From: a bacterium BMS3Abin04
GTDB taxonomy: Bacteria; Bacteroidota; Ignavibacteria; Ignavibacteriales; Melioribacteraceae
Assembly (NCBI GenBank): GCA_002898175.1
Contig: BDSW01000291.1
Span: 1 to 32,549, forward strand
Length of the DNA stretch: 32,549 nt
Reading direction: 5' to 3'
Program-made: the position numbers and the translations under genes
In this document: positions 25,979-32,549 of the stretch, piece after piece
How positions within the stretch are numbered: position 1 is the stretch's first letter
Layout: the number at the start of each line of letters is the position of its first letter
The notes under the pieces: generated by a model
What the model was told of the DNA's origin: nothing
What the model saw: only the letters and a program-made list of their open reading frames with translations
The model's database searches: none

Positions 25979-27347
25979 TCACAAACAGATTTTTAATTGG
26001 CTTTAACTTGAGTTCGGTTTCCTCGTATTCTGCATCAGGATCAGAACCTTCAACAATTCCGCAACCGGCATATCCATATACTTTTTTATCTTTTAGCAGC
26101 GCAGAACGAATAGCAACGGCAAATTCAGCTTTATTTTCCAAACAAAACCAGCCGACAATTCCTGCATATAATCCGCGGTCATGTTCTTCCATCATGGTTA
26201 TTGATTGAAGTGCGTTCAACCATGGTGCGCCGCAAATTGCCGGTGTAGGATGCAAATTTTTTAGTATCGAAAAAAGTTTTAATTCTTTGTTCAATTTTGC
26301 CCGGATAGGCGTCCATAGATGTTGTATATTCGGTAATTTCCTAATAATTGGTTTTTCATCAAATTCTATATTATCAGAAATTTTTGAAAGAGAACCAGTA
26401 ATAAATTTTACAACGGCATCTTGCTCGTTTAGATTTTTTTCGCTTGAAAGTAACTCTTTTTCTAATTTAAGATCTTCTTTCGGATTTGGACTTCTCGAGA
26501 TTGAGCCGGCTAATGCATCGGTTTCTATCCAACCGTTTTGAATTTTTGCCAGTTTTTCAGGGGAAGCGCCAAAAAACACAGAATTGTTTCTACGGAATGC
26601 AAAGACATAGCATTTAGGATAGCGTTTGCCTAATTTTTGAATTAAAGAATAAATATTCGGCACTCCTGAAAGTTCCCATTCAACTTCACGGGAAAGAACA
26701 ATCTTTTGAATTGCTCCTTCATGGATACTTTTAAGTGCATTTAATACTTTATTGTTCCATCCGTTATGAACAATTGTGGATGTTATTTGTATATTTTTTT
26801 GTTCAGCAGGATTGGTGGTTTGAGTCAAAAAATCTGTGATTTCAAGAATTTCATTTTCTAAAACCGAATCATCATAAGTGGATGATTTGTAGTTAATGAT
26901 TAAAAAATACTCCGAGTTATTTTTATAAAATAAAAATTTCGGCAGCATCCAATCCGAATCGCTAAAATCGTTCCATACATTTCCTTGTTCATTCGGTACG
27001 AACTTCATACCCCCTAAAAACATTGGCGGGAAGTTTAGTCCAACTTCGTGCCAATTACTTTCAACATTATTTTCGATTTGTAAAATTTTACTATCCGTCT
27101 TCTCTATCCTGTCCAACCCGCTTATTTTAATATCAAAAACGGATTTAATACCGAGCATAGATAAGTTGTTATCTGAAACTGACCAATAAAAATAATCTTC
27201 CGAATTAAAATTGTTTAACAAGAATGAAAAATTGATGGTTTTTATTCTATATGCAAAACTTCTAAAACCTGAAACAGTATTGTTAAAACCAGTTCGGTTT
27301 TTAAAAGAGTCGTTGAATAGACGAAATTTTTTCAGTAAATCTTTCAA
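25956..27347 (-). CDS. menF: Isochorismate synthase MenF
   Basis: MenF converts chorismate to isochorismate, the first committed step of the classical menaquinone route. The 463-residue protein has a variable N-terminal half and a conserved chorismate-binding half: K215 ('IQKIVLSR', the water-activating base), 'FGASPEKL' (259-266), 'TDALAGSISR' (276-285), 'LHPTPAICG' (365-373) and 'YAGCGIVEGSDP' (426-437). The start is TTG; no ATG occurs in the N-terminal region. A sigma70-like promoter lies 26-53 bases upstream of the TTG. It is the first gene of the men operon and divergent from the YgjP-like peptidase. Confidence 0.94.
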   Translation of the reverse strand: MKDLLKKFRLFNDSFKNRTGFNNTVSGFRSFAYRIKTINFSFLLNNFNSEDYFYWSVSDNNLSMLGIKSVFDIKISGLDRIEKTDSKILQIENNVESNWHEVGLNFPPMFLGGMKFVPNEQGNVWNDFSDSDWMLPKFLFYKNNSEYFLIINYKSSTYDDSVLENEILEITDFLTQTTNPAEQKNIQITSTIVHNGWNNKVLNALKSIHEGAIQKIVLSREVEWELSGVPNIYSLIQKLGKRYPKCYVFAFRRNNSVFFGASPEKLAKIQNGWIETDALAGSISRSPNPKEDLKLEKELLSSEKNLNEQDAVVKFITGSLSKISDNIEFDEKPIIRKLPNIQHLWTPIRAKLNKELKLFSILKNLHPTPAICGAPWLNALQSITMMEEHDRGLYAGIVGWFCLENKAEFAVAIRSALLKDKKVYGYAGCGIVEGSDPDAEYEETELKLKPIKNLFVNEKSRQS

Positions 27348-27372
27348 TGTAAAAACTTAAAAATAAAATATA

Positions 27373-27400
27373 AATATAATGTTTCTACTTGAAGTTTCAA
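27373..27400 (-). promoter_or_regulatory. Sigma70-like promoter of the men operon
   Basis: Reading the minus strand, TTGAAA (27400-27395), a 16-bp spacer and TATATT (27378-27373) form a near-consensus promoter about 26 bp before the menF TTG start. The predicted leader is about 20 bases. It overlaps the far 5' TTG candidate of the divergent peptidase gene, which argues for a later start of that gene. Confidence 0.5.
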
Positions 27401-27451
27401 ATTATATCATATAAATTTAGCTTAAAGTTTTTATTTTACTATTCCGTAATA

Positions 27452-28123
27452 TTGAATAATAAAACAATACATATATATAACAAACAATTTACTTATTCAA
27501 TTAGAAAAAGTAAGAGAGCAAAATATGTTAGAGTTCGGATAAATATCGACGGTGGAATTGAACTTGTTGTTCCAAGATTTATGAATTTATCAGCTGCCGA
27601 AAAATTCTTACTTAAAAAGAAAGAAATTTTATATAAATATTTTAAGCTTGTAAATAATAGACAAAATAGATATTATTACTTAGGGAATGAAATTGAAATT
27701 ATTAGTTTAGATGATGTAAATTTAAGTGTTTCCGAACAAATTTTAAAAGGTAATAAGTTATTTCTATACACTCAAAAAGCTTTAATGAGCTTTGAAGATG
27801 AATATAGAAGATGGCTGAAAGAGAGGGCGCAGGAATATATTCCGGTTAGGGCTAAGGAATTATCTGAGAAGCATAATTTTAATTATAATAGAATAACAAT
27901 CCGAGGTCAAAAATCGAGATGGGGAAGTTGTTCAAGCAAAAATAATCTTTCTTTTAATTATAAACTTATGTATTTTAACAATGAAATAATTGATTATGTA
28001 ATAGTTCATGAGTTATGTCATCTTAGAGAAATGAATCATTCAAAAGAATTTTGGAAAATTGTAGAAGGTATAATACCTGATTACAAGACATATAAACAAC
28101 AACTTAAGTCATTTTTTAACTAA
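27452..28123 (+). CDS. YgjP-like (DUF45) zinc metallopeptidase
   Basis: The protein carries the DUF45/YgjP domain: the 'RGQKSRWGSCSSKNNLSFN' signature, the gluzincin-like 'HELCH' zinc motif and a third histidine in 'MNHSKEFW', close to the C-terminus. Members are M48-related or SprT-like peptidases; substrates are mostly unknown. The frame opens with TTG at 27389, but the extra 21 hydrophobic residues are unlike the family and cover the divergent menF promoter; the TTG at 27452, just before 'NNKTIHIYNKQF', gives 223 residues, normal for the family. The start is therefore uncertain. The stop is 18 bp before the marR ATG, so the two genes are likely cotranscribed. Confidence 0.82.
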   Translation: MNNKTIHIYNKQFTYSIRKSKRAKYVRVRINIDGGIELVVPRFMNLSAAEKFLLKKKEILYKYFKLVNNRQNRYYYLGNEIEIISLDDVNLSVSEQILKGNKLFLYTQKALMSFEDEYRRWLKERAQEYIPVRAKELSEKHNFNYNRITIRGQKSRWGSCSSKNNLSFNYKLMYFNNEIIDYVIVHELCHLREMNHSKEFWKIVEGIIPDYKTYKQQLKSFFN

Positions 28124-28141
28124 TTGGAAGGGAGAAACATT

Positions 28142-28570
28142 ATGTCAAAAAATGTCAAATCCAAAAACGCTTTGGAATTATGGGAAAATCTTGCCAAAGC
28201 TTACGAAGTAGTGCGAAGAGCACATTCGAAACATCTTTATTCACACAAACTTACTGGTCCGCAATTCGGAGTTCTCGAAGTTCTAACTGAAAGAGGAAGT
28301 ATTCCTTTGAAGAGAATTAGCGAACAAATGAATGTTACCGGCGCTAATATCACATGTGTTATCGATAATCTGGAAAAAGAGGACTTGGTTAAACGAGTTC
28401 CTTCAAAAACAGACCGTCGTGTAATTAATGCTGAAATTACTAGCAAAGGGAAACAAAAATTAGGGAAAATTTTCCCTGAGCATGTTAAAAACATTCAGGA
28501 ATTCGCCGATAAGCTAAGTGAAAACGAACAAAAACAATTGGCCAAATTATTAAATAAATTGGCACACTAA
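28142..28570 (+). CDS. MarR-family transcriptional regulator
   Basis: A 142-residue winged-helix regulator. The DNA-binding region covers roughly 37-100, with recognition helix 'VTGANITCVIDNLEKEDLV' and the wing 'SKTDRRV' carrying the family Asp-Arg-Arg. Helices at both ends should form the dimer interface. The ATG at 28142 is chosen over a TTG at 28124 because a strong Shine-Dalgarno (GAAGGGAG) lies seven bases before it. The ligand is unknown; MarR proteins usually repress neighbours, here perhaps itself and the upstream peptidase. Its stop overlaps the prmA stop on the opposite strand by four bases. Confidence 0.92.
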   Translation: MSKNVKSKNALELWENLAKAYEVVRRAHSKHLYSHKLTGPQFGVLEVLTERGSIPLKRISEQMNVTGANITCVIDNLEKEDLVKRVPSKTDRRVINAEITSKGKQKLGKIFPEHVKNIQEFADKLSENEQKQLAKLLNKLAH

Positions 28571-29421
28571 GGACTTTGCTTTTGTAGTACTAAAGCAATC
28601 CATTCATTCAATTGTTTAGTTCTCAGTATTTTGAAATGAAGTTCTTCAAAGCTTTGTTTCATTTGGTTTTCGTCCTGGAGTAATACTCCGGATATAATTA
28701 GAAGACCGTTATTTATTAAGCGGCGTGCAAGTTCTTCTTTTATTGAAAGCAAAACGGATTTATTAATATTTGCTAATATTAATTCAAATTTAGTTTCGGA
28801 AATATTTTGGATTTCAGAATTTAAAACTTCTACTTTATCCGAGACTTTATTTTTCTTAACGTTTTCGTTACCATTGATGTAACACCATTCATCATTGTCA
28901 ATTGCAAGAACTTGCTGCGCCCCTAATTTTATAGCAGCTATCGATAAAATAGCTGTCCCGCTTCCTACATCCAGTACTTTTTGTTTACTGTGTGCGTATT
29001 CTTCAAGCAAAGTTAAAATTAATTTCGTAGTTTCATGCATACCGGTTCCGAAAGACATTTTGGGATCTATTGTTATAACAACTTGATTTTCCTTAGATAC
29101 ATATTCTTTAAATGAAGGTTTAATTACCAAGTTTTTAGTTATTTCAATAATACTTAAATTCTTTTCCCATTCCTTGTTCCAATTTTTGCTTTTTATAAAT
29201 TGCTCTTCAATTTTGAATGATTCAATTAAATTTTGAGCTTTTAACGTAAAGAAAAATTTATTTATTATATCATATGATATATCCGAGCTGTCCCCAACAA
29301 AAACTAAAATTGAATCTTCTAATTCCTGAATCCCTGTAATTTCAAAATTCCATAGAAGTCCGGATATTAAGTCCGGATTAAAAGGTTCCGCTATTATTCT
29401 GAACTGTCTGAAATTTTTCAT
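28567..29421 (-). CDS. prmA: Ribosomal protein L11 methyltransferase PrmA
   Basis: PrmA methylates lysines and the N-terminus of ribosomal protein L11. The 284-residue protein has an N-terminal substrate-recognition domain ending in 'NWNKEWEKN', then 'MSFGTGMHETT' (122-132), the SAM-binding motif I 'VLDVGSGTAILSI' (149-161), the acidic 'AIDND' (173-177) and 'LANIN' (216-220), all standard for PrmA. Length matches the family. Its stop overlaps the marR stop on the other strand by four bases. The preceding gene on this strand is the PBP4-like peptidase, 64 bp away. Confidence 0.94.
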   Translation of the reverse strand: MKNFRQFRIIAEPFNPDLISGLLWNFEITGIQELEDSILVFVGDSSDISYDIINKFFFTLKAQNLIESFKIEEQFIKSKNWNKEWEKNLSIIEITKNLVIKPSFKEYVSKENQVVITIDPKMSFGTGMHETTKLILTLLEEYAHSKQKVLDVGSGTAILSIAAIKLGAQQVLAIDNDEWCYINGNENVKKNKVSDKVEVLNSEIQNISETKFELILANINKSVLLSIKEELARRLINNGLLIISGVLLQDENQMKQSFEELHFKILRTKQLNEWIALVLQKQSP

Positions 29422-29485
29422 AAAAATTGCCTGTGATTATCTTTTGGAGGAAATTTAATATTTTAGAAAATAAAATGAAGCGATA

Positions 29486-30907
29486 TTATAAATCCGCTCC
29501 GGATAAAATTTCGCAAATCCTATCTTGAAAATATCTTGCTACTCTTGCGCTTACAACAAAATTTTCCATGATTATGGAAAAAACAATTTTATGTGAGTTT
29601 TTAGAAGTCAAATATCCCGAAAGCGCACTTACTCCGCTCAGTGTTCCGGTTTTTGCATGGACGTTATTTATTGCTAAAGAATTCTGCATCCTTTTTTCCA
29701 GTGTTCCGTCAACTCCCGCTTCGGGAAAGGAGGTATAAAGAATATGATACTTCTCGGGATAATTTTTATAGATATATTTTAAAATTGATAACAGAAGTTT
29801 CGATGAAACCAAATTATATCGGGATACGCCCGAACCGTCTGCAAAACGATAATCATCAGGATTAAGTCCGACCAGCGTTACCAAGCTATCTAAAACTTTT
29901 ATACCGTTTTCAGCTGTTGCGGGTTTTCCGTAAAATTTATAAGCTAAAGCCCGAAGAGTCATTTCGGCGCTTAGATTATCGCTTGTTTTATTTAGGTTAA
30001 AAATAACATCGCCAAATTTTCGTTTGAATGTAAAAATGTGATGCGCATAAACCGGTAGAGAAGCTGTATCGACCAAACCTTCGAATACGATTCCGTTTTT
30101 TCTTAGTGCTTCTTCCGTTAAGTTCAAAAAATATTTTTCGGGATGGACAAGATTAATGCCGACAGTATCCGGCTCTGCATTGTGTGAAAGGGTTCCGGAA
30201 ACTATCAAATCGTTACTCCTATTAATCCAATCTCTCGTAACTGTTAAATCCGATGTGTCTTCTTTAATGGTAACGGATGTATTAGTCAAATTAAAGTATT
30301 TGGAGTTTGGAATTAGCGAAACATCTACCGGCTGACCGATTAGAGAAGGTTGATAAGCAATTTTAACTGCAGCATCATTTATTATTAACGGGGTCATATA
30401 AGGAAAGTCCGTACTAGGATCATCATCCCACATCCAGCCGTTACCCCAAAATAAAGAATCGAACAAAGATATATCGCCGTATACGTTACCTCTAATTTCA
30501 TTAATACCGAAATCTTTAATTGACCTTATAAGCGAGTCCAAATCATCTGAGGTAAAATCAGGGTCTCCTCCTCCAACAACATAAAGATCACCGTAACAAA
30601 TGGAATCCATTATAAGTCCCGAATAATAAACAGATGTATTAAAGGTGTACGATGTATCTAGAAATAATAATGCAGTTGTTGTTGTAATTATCTTCATATT
30701 TGAAGCTGGGTTGAGAAGCTTTTTTTCATTTATTTGATAGACGGTGTCCCCGGCAGTTAAATCATATATATCTAAAGATAAAACTGTGGACTTAAAAAAA
30801 TCTTCTTTTGCTAAAGAATCAAGTTCGGTTTGTACTTTTAATGAATCCTGTGCAAAAATTAACGTGCTGAAAAAGAAAAAGAGCGATAAAATTTTAATTA
30901 TTTTCAT
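29486..30907 (-). CDS. dacB: D-alanyl-D-alanine carboxypeptidase/endopeptidase, PBP4 (S13) type
   Basis: Periplasmic peptidoglycan hydrolase that trims or cleaves D-Ala cross-links. The 473 residues start with a signal peptide ('LSLFFFFSTLIFAQD') and contain the penicillin-binding triad: S69-x-x-K72 ('SNMK'), S309-D-N311 and K419-T-G421. A long insert between the first two motifs is the hallmark of the S13/PBP4 class. The ATG fits the signal peptide. It starts 23 bp after the TatD/radical-SAM gene, so they may share a transcript. The symbol is given by family. Confidence 0.92.
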   Translation of the reverse strand: MKIIKILSLFFFFSTLIFAQDSLKVQTELDSLAKEDFFKSTVLSLDIYDLTAGDTVYQINEKKLLNPASNMKIITTTTALLFLDTSYTFNTSVYYSGLIMDSICYGDLYVVGGGDPDFTSDDLDSLIRSIKDFGINEIRGNVYGDISLFDSLFWGNGWMWDDDPSTDFPYMTPLIINDAAVKIAYQPSLIGQPVDVSLIPNSKYFNLTNTSVTIKEDTSDLTVTRDWINRSNDLIVSGTLSHNAEPDTVGINLVHPEKYFLNLTEEALRKNGIVFEGLVDTASLPVYAHHIFTFKRKFGDVIFNLNKTSDNLSAEMTLRALAYKFYGKPATAENGIKVLDSLVTLVGLNPDDYRFADGSGVSRYNLVSSKLLLSILKYIYKNYPEKYHILYTSFPEAGVDGTLEKRMQNSLAINNVHAKTGTLSGVSALSGYLTSKNSHKIVFSIIMENFVVSARVARYFQDRICEILSGADL

Positions 30908-30930
30908 ATAATACTTTCATTTTTAATAAT

Positions 30931-32292
30931 TTAGGAAAAATAGGGACGTTCTCTAAAATTTACTCCAATCTCATTTTCAACAAAACTCCTTGCTTTTTCA
31001 ATATCAATTTGGCTCATTCCAACAACAGTTAATGTAACCTTTGAATATTGTTTTGCTGATTTGGCAAAAGCAACCATTTCATCAAACATTTTCGGTTCAA
31101 CTCTCATAATTTTGGCGTATTGTTCGGGATCGGAAGAATTCAAGCTAATAGAAACACTATCGATTAAATCTTTAAATTCAGGAGTTATATCGCGTTTATT
31201 TATCACATTCCCGTGTCCGTCCGTATCCAATCTTGTTCGTCCGCCGTTTTGTTTTACATACTTCGCTACTTCTTTTACAACTTCCCAGCGGATAGTCGGT
31301 TCACCGTAACCGCAGAAGACAATTTCGTTGTATTCTCTTGGGTTACCAATTTCTTTAATGAATGCATCAGCGCCGGGTTCTTCGGATTTATCCATTTTCA
31401 GATTATAACCATTAAGAACAGCCTCGCCTTTCCTATCACAGAATATGCAATCCGAATCGCAGCGGTTTGTAACATTGATATAGAGATTTTCCCCGATCTG
31501 ATATGTTATACTTAGTTTAGGTTTTGTACCGATTCCGAATAATTTGTAAGCGTTATAGGAAGTAGTGCGCGCAACGTCTTCAGTCCTTATACTTTTTAGC
31601 TCCGCAATTTTCTCTGCTATTAAAGCAACGTAAGAAGGTTCATTCCTTTTACCTCGATGGGGTACAGGAGTTAAAAACGGCGAATCGGTTTCAAGCAGTA
31701 AGTCTTCAATGCTAACTTTATCTAGAACTTTTCTAAGATTATCCGCATTCTTAAAAGTTATATTCCCGGTGAAAGAAACAAAATGCCCCATTTCAATAAG
31801 TTCTCTTGCTTCGTCAATAGAACCGGCAAAACAATGAAACTGCGCTTTTAATTCGGTTCCTTTATATTCACGGAAAATTTTCATTAAATCCGTACTTGCT
31901 TCGCGGTTGTGAACGATTATTGGTAATTTAAGTTTTAGCGCAAGATCAATCTGCTTTTTGAATGCATCAATCTGAACTTCCTTGGGAGAGAAATCATAAT
32001 AATAATCAAGACCGATTTCACCAATGGCAACAACTTTCGGATTTTTTGAAAGTTCTTCGATCTTTTTAATTAAAGAATCATCCCATTCTTTTGTATCCTG
32101 CGGATGAACTCCAACAGCGGCATAAATAAAATCATATTTTTCCGCCAGCTGTACTGCTTCGGCAGATGTGGCTAAATTTGTCCCCGGTACTAATATATAA
32201 TCAACACCGTTTGCTTTTGCGCGGTTAACAACTTCATCTAAATCTCCGTTAAAATTAGGATAGAAAAGATGAGCATGAGAATCTATAAACAT
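30931..32292 (-). CDS. TatD-family nuclease fused to radical SAM domain
   Basis: The 453-residue protein joins two domains in one frame. Residues 1-255 form a complete TatD metal-dependent hydrolase: H6-x-H8, E92 ('GEIGLDYY'), H128 ('VHNRE'), H153 ('FHCFAGS') and D203 ('LETDSPFL'). Residues 258-453 form a short radical-SAM domain with C278-x3-C282-x2-C285 ('NRCDSDCIFC') and 'FCGYGEPTIRW' as the SAM-binding GGE-like motif. Separate TatD-linked radical-SAM proteins are a known family; here they are fused. TatD acts in DNA repair/3'-5' exonuclease or RNA quality control; the radical-SAM substrate is unknown. A Shine-Dalgarno AAGGAG is present about 11 bases before the ATG. Confidence 0.92.
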   Translation of the reverse strand: MFIDSHAHLFYPNFNGDLDEVVNRAKANGVDYILVPGTNLATSAEAVQLAEKYDFIYAAVGVHPQDTKEWDDSLIKKIEELSKNPKVVAIGEIGLDYYYDFSPKEVQIDAFKKQIDLALKLKLPIIVHNREASTDLMKIFREYKGTELKAQFHCFAGSIDEARELIEMGHFVSFTGNITFKNADNLRKVLDKVSIEDLLLETDSPFLTPVPHRGKRNEPSYVALIAEKIAELKSIRTEDVARTTSYNAYKLFGIGTKPKLSITYQIGENLYINVTNRCDSDCIFCDRKGEAVLNGYNLKMDKSEEPGADAFIKEIGNPREYNEIVFCGYGEPTIRWEVVKEVAKYVKQNGGRTRLDTDGHGNVINKRDITPEFKDLIDSVSISLNSSDPEQYAKIMRVEPKMFDEMVAFAKSAKQYSKVTLTVVGMSQIDIEKARSFVENEIGVNFRERPYFS

Positions 32293-32324
32293 TTATCGAA
32301 TTTCTCCTTCCGAATAAGTATGGA

Positions 32325-32549
32325 TTAAAATAAGAATTGCAAATTTAACGAAATATTTCTTATTGGAGAAATATTACCTATCATTTCTACATAATTATAA
32401 TTTAAAGCGTTATTTAGATTTAAAAATAAATTCGCAGGGATACACATAGAATAAAAATTTATACCGGTTCTTAAATCCAAAACAAATACTTGTACACGTT
32501 TATCTCCGTCAGGTACAAGCCCTAATTTCACTAAATCAAAATCTATTTG
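32325..32549 (-). CDS. Hypothetical protein, 5'-truncated by window edge
   Basis: The minus-strand frame is open from base 32549 to a stop at 32325, so only the last 74 or so residues are seen. A GTG at 32531 is in frame but probably internal. The visible tail contains 'VFVLDLRTGINFYSMCIP' and Asn/Leu-rich ends with alternating hydrophobic residues, suggesting beta structure, but no family is recognised. It ends 32 bp upstream of the TatD/radical-SAM gene on the same strand and could be in its transcript. Confidence 0.6.
   Translation of the reverse strand, partial: QIDFDLVKLGLVPDGDKRVQVFVLDLRTGINFYSMCIPANLFLNLNNALNYNYVEMIGNISPIRNISLNLQFLF

Overview
The window is a dense, AT-rich (roughly one-third G+C by eye) bacterial chromosome segment with about 30 protein genes and no RNA genes, CRISPR arrays or insertion sequences that I can recognise. 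A classical menaquinone (MK) cluster, an UpxY/NusG-type antiterminator paralogue, MORN-variant and TPR proteins with simple signal peptides and a preQ0 pair suggest a Bacteroidota/Chlorobiota-side lineage; Ignavibacteria would fit, but that is an inference from gene content, not a taxonomic test. Several genes have visible Shine-Dalgarno sequences, and several appear to start with TTG.

Layout. (a) 1-496: 3' end of an unknown gene cut by the left edge. (b) 497-891: non-coding and rich in stem-loops, including a 69-bp element that resembles an integron attC recombination site. (c) 892-1940: queE-queD, overlapping, for preQ0/queuosine precursor synthesis. (d) 2021-5582: a saccharopine-dehydrogenase-like oxidoreductase, then an overlapping ABC-2-type permease/ATPase pair. 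(e) 14648-5608, all minus strand: ferredoxin, geranylgeranyl-reductase-family flavoprotein, NtrB-type kinase, NtrC-type sigma54 activator, a hybrid kinase whose receiver domain has lost its phosphorylation residues, an UpxY-like NusG paralogue, a YhaM-like OB/HD nuclease, an exported TPR protein and a class-III-type sirtuin. (f) 14986-16608: a soluble PAS-GAF histidine kinase on the plus strand. (g) 16667-18442 (minus): an exported MORN-variant repeat protein and a membrane-anchored thioredoxin-like protein.

(h) 18557-27347: menaquinone biosynthesis. Seven minus-strand genes, menF-menD-menH-menB-menA-menC-menE, take chorismate to demethylmenaquinone. Most neighbours overlap by a few bases, and a sigma70-like promoter can be seen just upstream of menF. 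A hotdog thioesterase on the opposite strand, convergent with menE, is a good candidate for the DHNA-CoA hydrolase (MenI) step. Only the final methyltransferase (MenG/UbiE) is not in the window. The ferredoxin/geranylgeranyl-reductase pair elsewhere in the window could act on the MK side chain or on other isoprenoids.

(i) 27389-32549: a YgjP-like zinc peptidase and a MarR regulator (plus), then, on the minus strand, PrmA, a PBP4-type D-Ala-D-Ala peptidase, a single-chain TatD nuclease/radical-SAM fusion, and the 3' part of an unknown gene cut by the right edge.

Most of the window is housekeeping. The points most worth a second look are the attC-like element, the hybrid kinase with a dead receiver, the TatD/radical-SAM fusion, the ferredoxin-flavoprotein pair, and the set of three histidine kinases without membrane segments.
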